The notes under the pieces were generated by a model. The model was given only the letters and a program-made list of their open reading frames with translations. It was not told the origin of the DNA and ran no database searches. A stretch of DNA of 64,000 bases from Pedobacter yulinensis (GTDB lineage: Bacteria > Bacteroidota > Bacteroidia > Sphingobacteriales > Sphingobacteriaceae), in assembly GCF_003029735.1 (NCBI RefSeq), contig NZ_KZ686269.1:1054001-1118000 (forward strand), given 5' to 3'. Shown here one piece after another: positions 44,250 to 54,386 of this stretch. Numbering within the stretch: the first letter of the stretch is position 1; the number at the start of each line of letters is the position of its first letter. The position numbers and the translations under genes are program-made.

Positions 44250-47087
44250 ATGCGAAGAATACTGCTGCTGCTTTGCTGCTGCCTGGCCAGCCTGGCTTAT
44301 GGGCAAAAAAAGCCACTCGACCATTCCGTTTATGACTCCTGGGAAGCGCTCGGCGAACGCCGCCTCACCAACGATGGGCACTGGTATTTTTATACCGTTA
44401 CCCGGCAGCAGGGCGATGCTGTACTTTATGCAGGAAGCACAAACGGGCCGGTTAAAATAACGGTACCCCGGGGGGCTGATGCCGACTTCAGCGCCGATTC
44501 AAAATATCTTGCTTTCCTGATCAAACCACATTACAAAGACCTACGGCAGGCAAAAATAAAAAAGAAAAAACCGGCCGACATGCCAAAAGACAGCCTGGGC
44601 ATTGTAACCCTGGGTGGGACGGCGATTGTCAAAGTGCCGCGCGTGCGAACCTTCAAGTTCGCCGATAAAGGCGGTGCTTTCCTGGCTTACCAGCTTGAAC
44701 CAGCTGCCGATACCGCAAAAAAAGCCCCCACCGAAGACCCCAAGAAGAGCAGCGGCCGCGAATCAAGTGATCTTGTTTTAAGGAACCTGGCTGCCGGTAC
44801 GCTGCGCACTTTCCGTTCGGTAGCCGGTTATGCATTCAGCAAAGACGGTAAACAGCTTGTTTACGCGGTTCAGGGTTCGCCGAAGACACCCGAAGTCAAA
44901 GCGGGTGTTTTTTTGCATAACCTGGAAAAGAATACCGCCCGCACGCTGGTTGCCGGCAAAGGCAATTTCAGTAACTTCGTTTTTGACGAAGAGGGCGAAA
45001 ATATTGCCTTTACAGGCGAAACCGATCCCGAGAAAAAAGAGACCAAAAACTTCAGGATCTACTTTGCCTTTCCGGGTTCAGACACAGCGCAGGTCCTGGT
45101 AGAGGGCGACATGCCCGGGATCCCGCCTAAATGGTCGGTTAGCGGCGAGGCAAAGATCGGCTTCAGCCAGGATGGCAACAAGTTGTTTTTCGGTATCGCG
45201 CCCGACCGTAAGCCCAAAGACACGACGATCATCGAGTCTGAGGTAGCCAAGCTCGACATCTGGGGTTATAAGGACGATTACCTGCAACCTATGCAGCTTA
45301 AAAACGCCGATCGGGAAAGCAAACGCAGTTTCCTGAGCGTGATAGACGTTTTCAACAGTAATCCGAAGGTTATCAGGCTTACAGATGAACGGCTGCCCGA
45401 TGCCCAGCTGGCAGACCGGGGCAATGCGCCTTTTGTTCTGGCTTCAACTGATTTCGGACGGCGCGCCCAGCAGCAGTGGCTCGGTGGGACCAGTCGCGAT
45501 TATTACCTGGTCAGCACCACCGACGGCAGCCGCAAAAAAATTATTGACGATCTGAGCGGCAGTGCAGAGGTCTCACCCAACGGGCAGTATGTGGTCTATT
45601 TTGACCGCCGCAAAGGAAACTGGTACAGCTACATCATCAAGACCGGCCAGGTTGTGCAGCTGAATGCGGGCATGGTAGAAAAGTTCGCAGACGAGCTGAA
45701 CGATGTACCCGACGACGCACAGAGCTATGGGCTGGCAGCCTGGACCGAAGACGACAGATCGGTATTGATTTACGACCGCTACGATATCTGGTCTTTCGCT
45801 CCTGACGGAAAAAGCAAGCCGCGCAACCTGACCAATGGTTTCGGCCGTGCCAATGGCCTCAGCTTCCGTTATGAAAACAGGAATGGCCGTTTTAGCCGCC
45901 TGAACCTGCCTTTTGGCCCGGGATCAGACGAAGACAGGTTTTTGAAGAGCAAGCAGCATATTTATGTCAGCGCCTTCAGCGAAAAAACCAAGGAGAATGG
46001 CTTTTACCGCGTCAACACCGGAACTGCAAAAGATCCCGAGCTGCTGCTAATGGGGAAATTCAAATATTCTCCGCTTACGAAGGCGAAAGACGCAGAACTG
46101 TACCTGTTTGACAAAGGCAATTATATGCAATCGCCAAATCTCTATTTCACAACCGACCTTAAAACTGAAACCAAACTTAGCAATACCAATCCGCAGCAGG
46201 CCAATTATAATTGGGGCACCGCAGAACTCGTTCACTGGACCACACCTAAAGGTTACAAATCTGACGGTATCCTGTACAAACCGGAGAACTTTGACCCGTT
46301 AAAGAAATACCCGATGATCGTGTATTTCTACGAAAAACTTTCCGAAACCCTGTACAGTTACCAACCGCCTGCGCCTACTCCTTCCCGCCTGAATATTCCG
46401 TTTTTCGTCAGCAACGGATACCTGGTGTTTGCACCGGATATCAGCTACGAGATTGGACAGCCAGGTCCTTCTGCGGTTGAGTTTATCAATTCGGGTGTAG
46501 AAAGCCTGAAAAAGAACAGCTGGGTAGACGGTACCAAGATCGGTATTCAGGGCCAGAGCTGGGGTGGTTACCAGGTAGCCTACCTGATCACCCAGAATGA
46601 CATGTATGCCGCAGCATGGGCAGGCGCACCTGTAGCCAACATGACTTCGGCTTACGGCGGCATTCGCTGGGAAAGCGGTATGAACCGGCAGTTTCAGTAT
46701 GAGCGTACACAAAGCCGTATCGGCGCAACACTCTGGGAAAAACCGGAACTGTACATACAGAACTCACCATTGTTTATGCTCCCTAAAGTCAATACCCCAT
46801 TGGCCATCATGGCGAACGATGCTGACGGAGCAGTGCCATGGTACCAGGGCATTGAACTTTTTACCGGTTTAAAACGACTCGGCAAACCGGTGTGGCTGCT
46901 GAATTACAACGGTGAGGCGCACAATCTTGTAGAAAGACAGAACCGAAAGGACATCCAGATCCGCGAGCAGCAATTTTTCGATTACTACCTGAAGGGTGCA
47001 AAAGCGCCGCTCTGGATGACCGGCGGCATACCAGCCACCGAAAAAGGCCGAAGCTGGGGTTTTGAACTTACAGACGATAAACCATAA
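44250..47087 (+). CDS. S9-family prolyl oligopeptidase-type peptidase, secreted, 945 residues
   Basis: A large exported serine peptidase. Signal peptide at 1-20 (RRILLLLCCCLASLAYG). A long beta-propeller-like region (about 30-630) contains a lysine-rich segment (KIKKKKPADMPKD) and a low-complexity KKAPTEDPKKSSGRE. The C-terminal alpha/beta hydrolase has S770 in GQSWGGYQ, the acid in NDADGAVPW and the histidine in GEAHNL. The order and length are usual for Bacteroidota S9 peptidases of this group. It sits upstream of an M14 peptidase gene, separated by a terminator. Confidence 0.94.
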   Translation: MRRILLLLCCCLASLAYGQKKPLDHSVYDSWEALGERRLTNDGHWYFYTVTRQQGDAVLYAGSTNGPVKITVPRGADADFSADSKYLAFLIKPHYKDLRQAKIKKKKPADMPKDSLGIVTLGGTAIVKVPRVRTFKFADKGGAFLAYQLEPAADTAKKAPTEDPKKSSGRESSDLVLRNLAAGTLRTFRSVAGYAFSKDGKQLVYAVQGSPKTPEVKAGVFLHNLEKNTARTLVAGKGNFSNFVFDEEGENIAFTGETDPEKKETKNFRIYFAFPGSDTAQVLVEGDMPGIPPKWSVSGEAKIGFSQDGNKLFFGIAPDRKPKDTTIIESEVAKLDIWGYKDDYLQPMQLKNADRESKRSFLSVIDVFNSNPKVIRLTDERLPDAQLADRGNAPFVLASTDFGRRAQQQWLGGTSRDYYLVSTTDGSRKKIIDDLSGSAEVSPNGQYVVYFDRRKGNWYSYIIKTGQVVQLNAGMVEKFADELNDVPDDAQSYGLAAWTEDDRSVLIYDRYDIWSFAPDGKSKPRNLTNGFGRANGLSFRYENRNGRFSRLNLPFGPGSDEDRFLKSKQHIYVSAFSEKTKENGFYRVNTGTAKDPELLLMGKFKYSPLTKAKDAELYLFDKGNYMQSPNLYFTTDLKTETKLSNTNPQQANYNWGTAELVHWTTPKGYKSDGILYKPENFDPLKKYPMIVYFYEKLSETLYSYQPPAPTPSRLNIPFFVSNGYLVFAPDISYEIGQPGPSAVEFINSGVESLKKNSWVDGTKIGIQGQSWGGYQVAYLITQNDMYAAAWAGAPVANMTSAYGGIRWESGMNRQFQYERTQSRIGATLWEKPELYIQNSPLFMLPKVNTPLAIMANDADGAVPWYQGIELFTGLKRLGKPVWLLNYNGEAHNLVERQNRKDIQIREQQFFDYYLKGAKAPLWMTGGIPATEKGRSWGFELTDDKP

Positions 47088-47091
47088 CCTG

Positions 47092-47124
47092 AACTCCGGC
47101 CCCGGGCCGGAGTTTTTATTTTTT
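47092..47124 (+). terminator. Rho-independent terminator after the S9 peptidase gene
   Basis: A 10-bp stem (AACTCCGGCC at 47092-47101 with GGCCGGAGTT at 47105-47114), loop of 3, then a T-rich tail. The next gene begins at 47127, directly after it. Confidence 0.88.
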
Positions 47125-47126
47125 CT

Positions 47127-48299
47127 ATGGAACACCTCCTAGCACAGTACAGCACCTTCCGTGAACCGGCACTCACCGACCGCTTTTTCAAACACGCTGC
47201 CCTGCAGCCCTTACTCGATCGTTTGCCGCCGGCATTCAGTGTTGAAGAAATCGGACAATCTGCCGAGGGCCGCAGCCTGCGACTGGTCTCGTGGGGGAAC
47301 GGCCCCGTGAAGATTTTTCTCTGGAGCCAGATGCATGGTGATGAAGCGACAGGAACGATGGCCATGTTTGACCTGTTCAGGTTTCTTGACCACCCTGCAT
47401 TCAAAGAGGAATGGAAACAAATACAGGAACACTGTACCCTGCTCCTGCTGCCAATGGTCAACCCCGATGGCGCCGAACGTTTTACACGCCGGTCAGCGCA
47501 GGGAATCGACATCAATCGAGATTACCTACAAACGGTCACTGCCGAGGCCCGCGTGCTGAAAGCAACGCGTGAACGCCACACGCCCGACTATGGTTTTAAC
47601 CTGCATGACCAGTCTACCCTTTGGAGCGTTGCCGCAACGGGCAAACCAGCCAGCCTCTCCTACCTGGCTCCGGCAGACACGCCCGGGCTTACTTTCGGCC
47701 CGGCCCGGACCAGGGCTGCCGCTGTCATTGCCCAGATGTACAGCCGCATCTCGCCTTTAGTGCCTGACCAGATCGGGCTTTTTGACGACAGCCACGAACC
47801 GCGCGCATTTGGAGACAACTTTCAACAGGCCGGTATGGCAACCATTCTCATCGAGGCCGGCGGACTGCAGCGGGACCCTGAAAAACAGCGCCTGCGCGAA
47901 TATTATTTTCTTTCGATACTGGCAGGGCTGCAGGCTATTGCAGGCGGAGTGAGCCCCGGAAATGCGCTGGACCGTTATTTTGAAATTCCAAAAAATTCCG
48001 AGACCCTCATGCATGTCATGCTGCGCAGGGTGCAGGTGAACGGAGTCGTTGCCGATATCGGACTCAATTACCAGGAGATTCCCGAGCACAACGCAGCGAC
48101 CACAGCACAGTTTTACCAGGTCAAAGACCTCGGCGATCTGCATAGCTACCAGGCTTATGAGGAGATAACCGGCGAAGCGCTCCGCATTGCGGTACCGGTG
48201 CATGTTGAAAGCGAGGCCGATTTCGACCTGCATGACGGAGAACGGATTATTTTGTCGTTCAGAAAAGGCCGGAGAAACAAAAATTTTATACTTTCATAG
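47127..48299 (+). CDS. M14-family zinc carboxypeptidase-like protein
   Basis: A 390-residue metallopeptidase-like protein. The zinc site is visible as SQMHGDEATG (HxxE) with the later histidine in FNLHDQST; NPDGAERFTRRSAQGIDINRDY is the conserved substrate-binding block. The expected catalytic glutamate is in EAGG. There is no signal peptide, so it may act in the cytoplasm on imported peptides. The C-terminal 120 residues are an added beta-rich domain of unknown role. It follows the terminator without a visible promoter. Confidence 0.88.
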   Translation: MEHLLAQYSTFREPALTDRFFKHAALQPLLDRLPPAFSVEEIGQSAEGRSLRLVSWGNGPVKIFLWSQMHGDEATGTMAMFDLFRFLDHPAFKEEWKQIQEHCTLLLLPMVNPDGAERFTRRSAQGIDINRDYLQTVTAEARVLKATRERHTPDYGFNLHDQSTLWSVAATGKPASLSYLAPADTPGLTFGPARTRAAAVIAQMYSRISPLVPDQIGLFDDSHEPRAFGDNFQQAGMATILIEAGGLQRDPEKQRLREYYFLSILAGLQAIAGGVSPGNALDRYFEIPKNSETLMHVMLRRVQVNGVVADIGLNYQEIPEHNAATTAQFYQVKDLGDLHSYQAYEEITGEALRIAVPVHVESEADFDLHDGERIILSFRKGRRNKNFILS

Positions 48300-48317
48300 C
48301 TTTAAAACAAACATTCT

Positions 48318-49589
48318 ATGGCATTAAGCAGGATATGGTCTGCCTTCATTATTGTGGCGATCGTTGTGGCGGGAATCAAGTGCTTCTTTTTTGGTCAGAG
48401 CGACATTTTCAACTGGATGGTCGTGGGCAAGGCAGATGATGCTGCCAATCCGCTTAAAATGGATGGTGTAATTGAGACCTGCTGGACAGCAGTAAATATT
48501 TGCCTGAAACTGATCGGGATCATGGCGCTGTTTATGGGGTTCATGAGCATTGCCGAGCGCGCCGGGGGCATCAGGCTTCTATCAAGGATCATCAGTCCCT
48601 TTTTTTCCAGATTATTTCCTGAAATACCCAAAGGGCATCCGGCCACGGGGCACATGGTTATGAACTTTTCGGCCAACCTGCTCGGACTCGACAATGCGGC
48701 TACGCCCTTCGGGCTAAAAGCGATGGAAAGCCTGCAGGAGCTAAACAAGGACAAGGAAACCGCGTCCAATGCGCAGATTATGTTTCTTTGCCTGCATGCT
48801 TCGGGCCTAACGCTGATTCCGGTCAGCATCATTGCCGTTCGTGCTTCGCTGAACGCGGCAAACCCGACCGATATCTTCATTCCCTGCATGATCGGAACAT
48901 TCATTACCACCATGGCCGCCATGCTGATCGTTTCTTACAAGCAGAAAATTAGGGTTTTCCAGCCGGTTATCATGGCCTGGGTCCTGGGCATCTCGGCAGC
49001 CATCATGATGCTGGTGCTTTACCTGAACACGCTAAGCGCCGACGGCCTGCAATCCTTTTCAGGCATTCTGAGTAACGGTTTGATCCTGCTCATTTTCCTC
49101 CTGATCATTCTTGGTGCCGTCTACAAAAAAATCAATGTTTTTGAAGCCTTCGTAGAGGGCGCGCGCGGTGGTTTTGAAACCTCTGTAAAAATTATACCCT
49201 ACCTGGTCGGCATGCTGATCGCCATCAGCCTGCTGCGTACCAGCGGCACTTTTGAGCTCATCATCAGCGGCTTTAAGTATGTTTTTACGGCTTTGGGTAC
49301 AGATACCCGGTTCATTGATGGCATTCCAACGGCTTTGATCAAACCGCTCAGCGGAAGCGGTGCCCGGGGCATGATGATCAATACGATGACAACACACGGG
49401 GTCGACTCATTTGCCGGCAGGCTTTCTGCCACACTGCAGGGGTCTACAGATACAACATTTTACATTATCGCCGTCTATTACGGCGCCATCAGCGTCAGGA
49501 ACACCCGCTATTCGGTCGGTGCCATGCTGCTTGCAGACCTGGTGGGGATCATTGCAGGTATATTCCTCGCGTATTTTTTCTTCGGCTAA
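48318..49589 (+). CDS. SpmA/SpmB-type fused nucleoside-recognition (Gate) membrane protein
   Basis: A 423-residue protein with about ten hydrophobic helices. Two Gate-type halves are fused: the first (about 45-190) carries NFSANLLGLDNAATPFGLKAM, the SpmA hallmark; the second (about 260-415) carries YLVGMLIAISLLR and GSTDTTFYIIAVYYGA, the SpmB hallmark. In spore formers these are separate proteins; the fusion is usual in non-sporulating Bacteroidota, where the substrate is unknown. It lies 18 bp after the M14 gene, so they are cotranscribed. Confidence 0.9.
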   Translation: MALSRIWSAFIIVAIVVAGIKCFFFGQSDIFNWMVVGKADDAANPLKMDGVIETCWTAVNICLKLIGIMALFMGFMSIAERAGGIRLLSRIISPFFSRLFPEIPKGHPATGHMVMNFSANLLGLDNAATPFGLKAMESLQELNKDKETASNAQIMFLCLHASGLTLIPVSIIAVRASLNAANPTDIFIPCMIGTFITTMAAMLIVSYKQKIRVFQPVIMAWVLGISAAIMMLVLYLNTLSADGLQSFSGILSNGLILLIFLLIILGAVYKKINVFEAFVEGARGGFETSVKIIPYLVGMLIAISLLRTSGTFELIISGFKYVFTALGTDTRFIDGIPTALIKPLSGSGARGMMINTMTTHGVDSFAGRLSATLQGSTDTTFYIIAVYYGAISVRNTRYSVGAMLLADLVGIIAGIFLAYFFFG

Positions 49590-49592
49590 AAG

Positions 49593-49629
49593 AAAAAATC
49601 CCCGGTTGTACTGACCGGGGATTTTTTTT
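49593..49629. terminator. bidirectional terminator between the SpmAB-like gene and the SusD-like gene
   Basis: A 14-bp stem (49593-49606 AAAAAATCCCCGGT with 49614-49627) has T residues after it; its A-rich left arm gives the T tail for the minus-strand SusD gene. Confidence 0.92.
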
Positions 49630-49639
49630 GTGTGCGGTA

Positions 49640-51067
49640 CTAGGGTTTATCCCACCAGACCCGCGCATTCAGGTCGTCGGCCCCTCCGTAGGGAAACGCC
49701 GAAACCGCGGCGTTGTAGTTGGCCGGATTGATACTTCTTTCCTGTGTACCATAGGCCTCTCTGCGGGGAATTCTGTCGCCGTTCGCTCCGGGAGCTGCAA
49801 CCAGTGCAGGGTAACCGGTACGGCGCCATTCTGCCCAGCCTTCATAGCCATGCAGGAACAAGTGCAACCAGCGCTGGTAACCGATTTTACGCAGCGCATC
49901 AGCCGGCGTATATGCCACTTCGGCATTGGCCAGGTAAGCAGGCAGGTTTGTAACATCGTTGTTGTTCCACTGGCGAATTGAATATTCGACGGCGCGTTCG
50001 TAATTGGTGCGTGCCACTGCGTCACCACCGGTTATCCATCCTATTTTTGCTGCCTCGGCGAGCGCGAACAGGGCTTGGGCATAGGTAACCAGGTAAACCG
50101 GAGAATTCTGCTGACGCAGACCTGTTCCCAGCAACGATACCGTATTCGCATCGGCCGAATTGGCTACAGCCTTGCCATACTCCAGTCCAACGTAATTCCC
50201 GCTGTTGTTTTTATTTCCATAGACCGGCAGGCGCGGATCGTTCAGCGGAAGCATGTAATCTACAAGCGGCTTGCTCAGGGCAAACCAGTTCCGGCCAAGA
50301 TTGGTAAACGAGTTATACCAATAATTCTGGTTGGCCGTATTGGCCAGGTGCGGGTAAGCCAGGTTATCCGTATTGCCGGTCATGATGCCATTGGCAAACG
50401 CTTTGTTAAATTCTGCACGGCCTTTATCAGGGTCCACTTTAGTTAAACGCAGGGCCATGAGCAGGTGAATCGTATTGCCCAGTTTTTTCCAGCGCGTCAT
50501 GTCGCCGTTATACACGATGTCGTTCTTGATCGTTCCGGCTACAATAGCGGCATTTGCTTCGTCGAGCAACGTGAAAAGTGAATTGTAGATCGCCTGCTGT
50601 GAATCATACTTAGGTGTAAAGTTGTCAGCGCCTTTGAGCGCTTCGCTATAAGGCAGGTCACCCCAGCGATCGGTCATGTGCCAGAAGAAATAAGCTTTCA
50701 GAATTTTTGCCACAGCAAGCTGGTTGGCTGGCGCACCCTCGTCTGGCAGCAAACGCGAACTGTTGTTAATGACTTCCTGCAGGTTCATAAGCGGTCCCGC
50801 ATACAAACCCGAAAAGCTAAAGTTAACCGTTACGTATCTGCTGTTTTCTGTGAACGAAGTATTCGATAGATACTGCGGGTAGTGTACACCGTATGGGCTT
50901 GAACTCATATCTGGCAGGTAAAATTCAGCGTTCGCGATAAGTTTGGTACCGGAAAGGATGGTCGGGGCATTCGGATCGATATTAAGTGAATCGTCGAACT
51001 TCGTACACCCGGAGCTCAGCATGCCCAGGATAAGGGGCACGCCGAAATATTTTAGTGATTTTTTCAT
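49640..51067 (-). CDS. SusD/RagB-family outer-membrane lipoprotein
   Basis: A 475-residue surface lipoprotein. The lipobox is SSGC with C21. The mature protein is helical with TPR-like repeats and features such as YDSQQAIYNSLFTLLDEA and LANTANQNYWYNSF, those of the SusD-like_2 group. With SusC it forms a pedal-bin uptake complex for an oligomer. It starts 9 bp after the SusC stop. No glycan-degrading enzyme or sigma/anti-sigma pair is adjacent, so the nutrient is unknown. Confidence 0.95.
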   Translation of the reverse strand: MKKSLKYFGVPLILGMLSSGCTKFDDSLNIDPNAPTILSGTKLIANAEFYLPDMSSSPYGVHYPQYLSNTSFTENSRYVTVNFSFSGLYAGPLMNLQEVINNSSRLLPDEGAPANQLAVAKILKAYFFWHMTDRWGDLPYSEALKGADNFTPKYDSQQAIYNSLFTLLDEANAAIVAGTIKNDIVYNGDMTRWKKLGNTIHLLMALRLTKVDPDKGRAEFNKAFANGIMTGNTDNLAYPHLANTANQNYWYNSFTNLGRNWFALSKPLVDYMLPLNDPRLPVYGNKNNSGNYVGLEYGKAVANSADANTVSLLGTGLRQQNSPVYLVTYAQALFALAEAAKIGWITGGDAVARTNYERAVEYSIRQWNNNDVTNLPAYLANAEVAYTPADALRKIGYQRWLHLFLHGYEGWAEWRRTGYPALVAAPGANGDRIPRREAYGTQERSINPANYNAAVSAFPYGGADDLNARVWWDKP

Positions 51068-51076
51068 GTTTCCTAA

Positions 51077-54000
51077 TTAAAACGTAAGATTCAGGTTAAG
51101 ACCGAATGAACGGACAGTTTGTAATTCGCCCTTTTCGATCCAACTGATGGCGGCACTTCCTGAAGACAGCTCTGAGGGGTCTATCCCTTTAGGGGCTTTT
51201 TGCCAGATCATAACCGGGTTACGCGCAATCACGGCTAGCTTGGCAGCACGGAACGGTGTTTTTTTCAGCAGATCGGCGCTGAGGTTATACCCCAGACTCA
51301 CTTCCCTGAGTTTTACGAACGAAGCATCATACACCCATTCATCGTAAATTCTGGTGCCGATGGCATTGCGGTAATACGAGCGGGCGTCTACATAACCGTT
51401 AAATTCGCGCCCGCCAACATCGGTTGATACACCGTTGATGGTCTGGCGGGTGCCTGGCGCATAAATGCCGTTCATCCGCACGCCGCCACCGTTTGCCAGC
51501 GGCTCGCGCACATTGACGCCATTTTCATTCAGACCTGCTGTCTCCAGCGCCTGACCTGATTTAACTGCAAGCATCCGCGACCAGCTGAAAAATTTGCCGC
51601 CCTGCTGGAAATCGATTACGGCCGCCAGGTCAAAACTTCCGATCCTGAAATTGTTAACAAACCCGCCGGTAAACTGCGGCAGGACACTGCCAAAATCTTT
51701 GTTTGTTGCCGTTACAGGCAGGTTGTCAGCACCTAGAACATATTTTCCGGTAGCTGGGTCAACCTGGTACCCGGGTCCGACGAGGTTACCGAAAGAAGCA
51801 CCCCTTGTCGAATTCAGGAACATGGTCTGGCTCGAATACAGATTCGCATCAAGCTCATAGACATCTACACCGGGGTAAAGATCGACCACCTTGTTCCTGT
51901 TCCGTGCCAGGTTGATGCTGGTGTTCCAGGTCAGGAATTTTGATTTGACGGGTAAGGCGTTCAGAGAAAGCTCGATGCCTTTGTTTTCAATAAGACCGGC
52001 ATTGACGATGGTGCGGTCAAATCCGCTCGCTCCGGAAACAGACAGGTTAATGATCTGGTCTTTGTTGCGCTGCATGTACCAGGTAAACTCGAGCCCAAGG
52101 CGATCCCCAAAGAATTTAAGGTCTGTTCCAACTTCAAACGCCCTTGCAAAGGCAGGTTTGATATTGGGGTTTTTCAGCAAGTCGGGCACCAGGATGGTAT
52201 TGATAGACGAAGTATTGGTCTGGTAAACGCTGCCGAGGCCGTACGCCATCAGGATCTGGTAAGGATCGAGGTCAGAACCGGCAATTGCATAGCTGGCGCG
52301 GAGCTTTCCGAAAGAGAGAGGCTCCCATTTCAGCAGCTCGCTGAACATCATACTGCCCGATACTGAGGGATAAACGTACGAATTGTTGTTCGACGGCAGC
52401 GTGGAAGAAACATCATTTCTGATGGATGCATCCAGAAAATAAATGTCCTTAAATCCTACCGAGGCCATGGCGTACGCGCTGCGCACGTGTTTGCGGCGCC
52501 GGCCCGATGTGCTGACCGGCCGGTCAACGGAGGCTGCAATGGTATAGAGGCCAGGACTCGACAGTCCGCCTACGGTAGCCTGCGAGGTAAAATCAAAATT
52601 CAGGGTGTATAAGTTTGCGCCAGCATTCAGGTTCAGCGACATGTCGCCGAACTTTTTCTGAAACTCGGCAAGGAACTCGTAGTTATTTTCTGTGTTCTGG
52701 TATTTATTCACAGAATAACCATCCAGCAAACGGCCTCCGGCGGCTTCCTTGTGCGAAATGTTCTGTGTGTACATGTCTGAACGTACAAAACCGCTCAGTT
52801 TCAGAGAAGGCAGCACCTGGTAACTGAGGTTGATATCGCCAAAGAGCCGGTCCCTGCTGTCATTGTTAAGCGATTCATAAGCATCGAAGAACGGATTATT
52901 CCAGTCGCTGGGACGGTTGTTTGTAATGATGCCTGCCGAAGTCGGGTTAACATTCCAGTTCATAATCGTCCCGTCAGGATATTTGTAGCTGCGGAGGCGA
53001 TTGATATCCAGATTGCGCTGAAACCACTGCACAGCACCTGTAAAAGAACCCTGGTATCCCTGGGTGGGGCGTTGTCCTTCGTTGTTGGCATAATTGGCAT
53101 TGATGCCGAGTTTCAATTTTTCTGCAAGATCAAAACTTCCGGCAAAACCCAGGTTGTTGCGTTTCAGCCAGGTGTTGGGGATGGTGCCATTAATATAGGC
53201 GTTGTTGTAGCTGACGCGGTAGTTTGATTTCTCGGTATTTCCGGTCAGTGAAATTCCATTGTTCACGTTATGACCGGTCTCGAAAAAGTCCTTGATATTA
53301 TCAGGCTGTGGTACAAAAGGTGTGAGCTGGCCGAACTGGGGATCTTGCGGATAAAAACTGTAATACATGCGAACCGGGGTACCATCCATTTTCGGGCCCC
53401 AGCTTTCGTCGTTTCCGTTCACATATTTCTGGCCATTGGCAAGTGTCAGGAAGGTCTGGTTGTTACCCACGCCATAAATGTTCTGCAGGGGCATGAAGTT
53501 GCCGACACGTTCCTGCATGTAAGAGGTGTTCAGGTTAACGGATACCTTTTTGGCGCCGCGGCTTCCTTTTTTGGTTGTGATGAGGATTACGCCATATTGG
53601 CCGCGTATCCCGTAAAGTGCCGAGGCGGCCGGCCCTTTCAGCACGTTAACCGATTCGATGTCTTCCGGATTGATGTCCTGCGACACATTTCCATAATCAA
53701 CGCCATTGGCATCGCCGCCAAAATTATTTTGCGCAATCGGTGTACCGTCTACAACCATCAGCGGGCTTCCGTTGCCGGTAATGGAATTGACGCTTCTGAT
53801 CTTGACTTTTTGCGTACCGCCCATACTGGCTCCAGATGAGCCGGTCACCTGAACACCTGAAACTTTCCCGGCCAGCGAGCCGATAACATTCTGCTCTTTA
53901 GTAAAGGTCAGGTTCTCGCCCTTTACCTGTTGCGCGGAGTAACCAATGGAACGTTCTTCCCGGCGTATACCCAATGCCGTAACAACGACTTCAGAAAGTT

Positions 54001-54298
54001 CCGTGTTGCTGGAACGCATGGCAACGCTGATCTGCGTGCGTGTTCCTGCGGGAATTTCCTGACTGAGATAACCGACTGAACTGAAGACCAACACGGCGCC
54101 ATTGGCGGAGGTGATAATGGAATAGGTGCCGTCTGGCTGGGATGAGACGCCGCTGGTGGTTCCTTTAACCACTACGCTCACCCCTGGAATGGCTTCGCCG
54201 GTTTCCGCATCGGTAATTTTGCCCCGAATGGTTTGCTGGGCAAAAGTGGTACATGCGAAAAGCAGAAAAACCAGAAAAAGGGTACTTTTTCTGTTCAT
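51077..54298 (-). CDS. SusC/RagA-family TonB-linked outer-membrane transporter
   Basis: A 1073-residue transporter. Signal peptide (1-20), then a carboxypeptidase-like regulatory domain (about 22-95: IRGKITDAETGEAIPGVSV). The TonB box region is followed by the plug with GYSAQQVKGENLTFTKE and SSGASMGGTQKVKIRSVNS, and the 22-strand barrel closes with SFGLNLNLTF. Normal length. It is the first gene of the SusCD operon; the ligand is unknown. A weak TATCTTGT-like promoter lies upstream on the minus strand. Confidence 0.97.
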   Translation of the reverse strand: MNRKSTLFLVFLLFACTTFAQQTIRGKITDAETGEAIPGVSVVVKGTTSGVSSQPDGTYSIITSANGAVLVFSSVGYLSQEIPAGTRTQISVAMRSSNTELSEVVVTALGIRREERSIGYSAQQVKGENLTFTKEQNVIGSLAGKVSGVQVTGSSGASMGGTQKVKIRSVNSITGNGSPLMVVDGTPIAQNNFGGDANGVDYGNVSQDINPEDIESVNVLKGPAASALYGIRGQYGVILITTKKGSRGAKKVSVNLNTSYMQERVGNFMPLQNIYGVGNNQTFLTLANGQKYVNGNDESWGPKMDGTPVRMYYSFYPQDPQFGQLTPFVPQPDNIKDFFETGHNVNNGISLTGNTEKSNYRVSYNNAYINGTIPNTWLKRNNLGFAGSFDLAEKLKLGINANYANNEGQRPTQGYQGSFTGAVQWFQRNLDINRLRSYKYPDGTIMNWNVNPTSAGIITNNRPSDWNNPFFDAYESLNNDSRDRLFGDINLSYQVLPSLKLSGFVRSDMYTQNISHKEAAGGRLLDGYSVNKYQNTENNYEFLAEFQKKFGDMSLNLNAGANLYTLNFDFTSQATVGGLSSPGLYTIAASVDRPVSTSGRRRKHVRSAYAMASVGFKDIYFLDASIRNDVSSTLPSNNNSYVYPSVSGSMMFSELLKWEPLSFGKLRASYAIAGSDLDPYQILMAYGLGSVYQTNTSSINTILVPDLLKNPNIKPAFARAFEVGTDLKFFGDRLGLEFTWYMQRNKDQIINLSVSGASGFDRTIVNAGLIENKGIELSLNALPVKSKFLTWNTSINLARNRNKVVDLYPGVDVYELDANLYSSQTMFLNSTRGASFGNLVGPGYQVDPATGKYVLGADNLPVTATNKDFGSVLPQFTGGFVNNFRIGSFDLAAVIDFQQGGKFFSWSRMLAVKSGQALETAGLNENGVNVREPLANGGGVRMNGIYAPGTRQTINGVSTDVGGREFNGYVDARSYYRNAIGTRIYDEWVYDASFVKLREVSLGYNLSADLLKKTPFRAAKLAVIARNPVMIWQKAPKGIDPSELSSGSAAISWIEKGELQTVRSFGLNLNLTF

Positions 54299-54386
54299 AG
54301 TTTGTTCTGTTTAGTTGATATTAGATGCAAACAAGATACACAAAATCAACTAAAGGAACCTTTGAACAGGGAAAATGGAGAAAAAA

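Noticed and set aside
53270..53839. Long plus-strand open frame inside the SusC gene
   Set aside because: Antisense shadow of a clear SusC; composition is that of the reverse complement.
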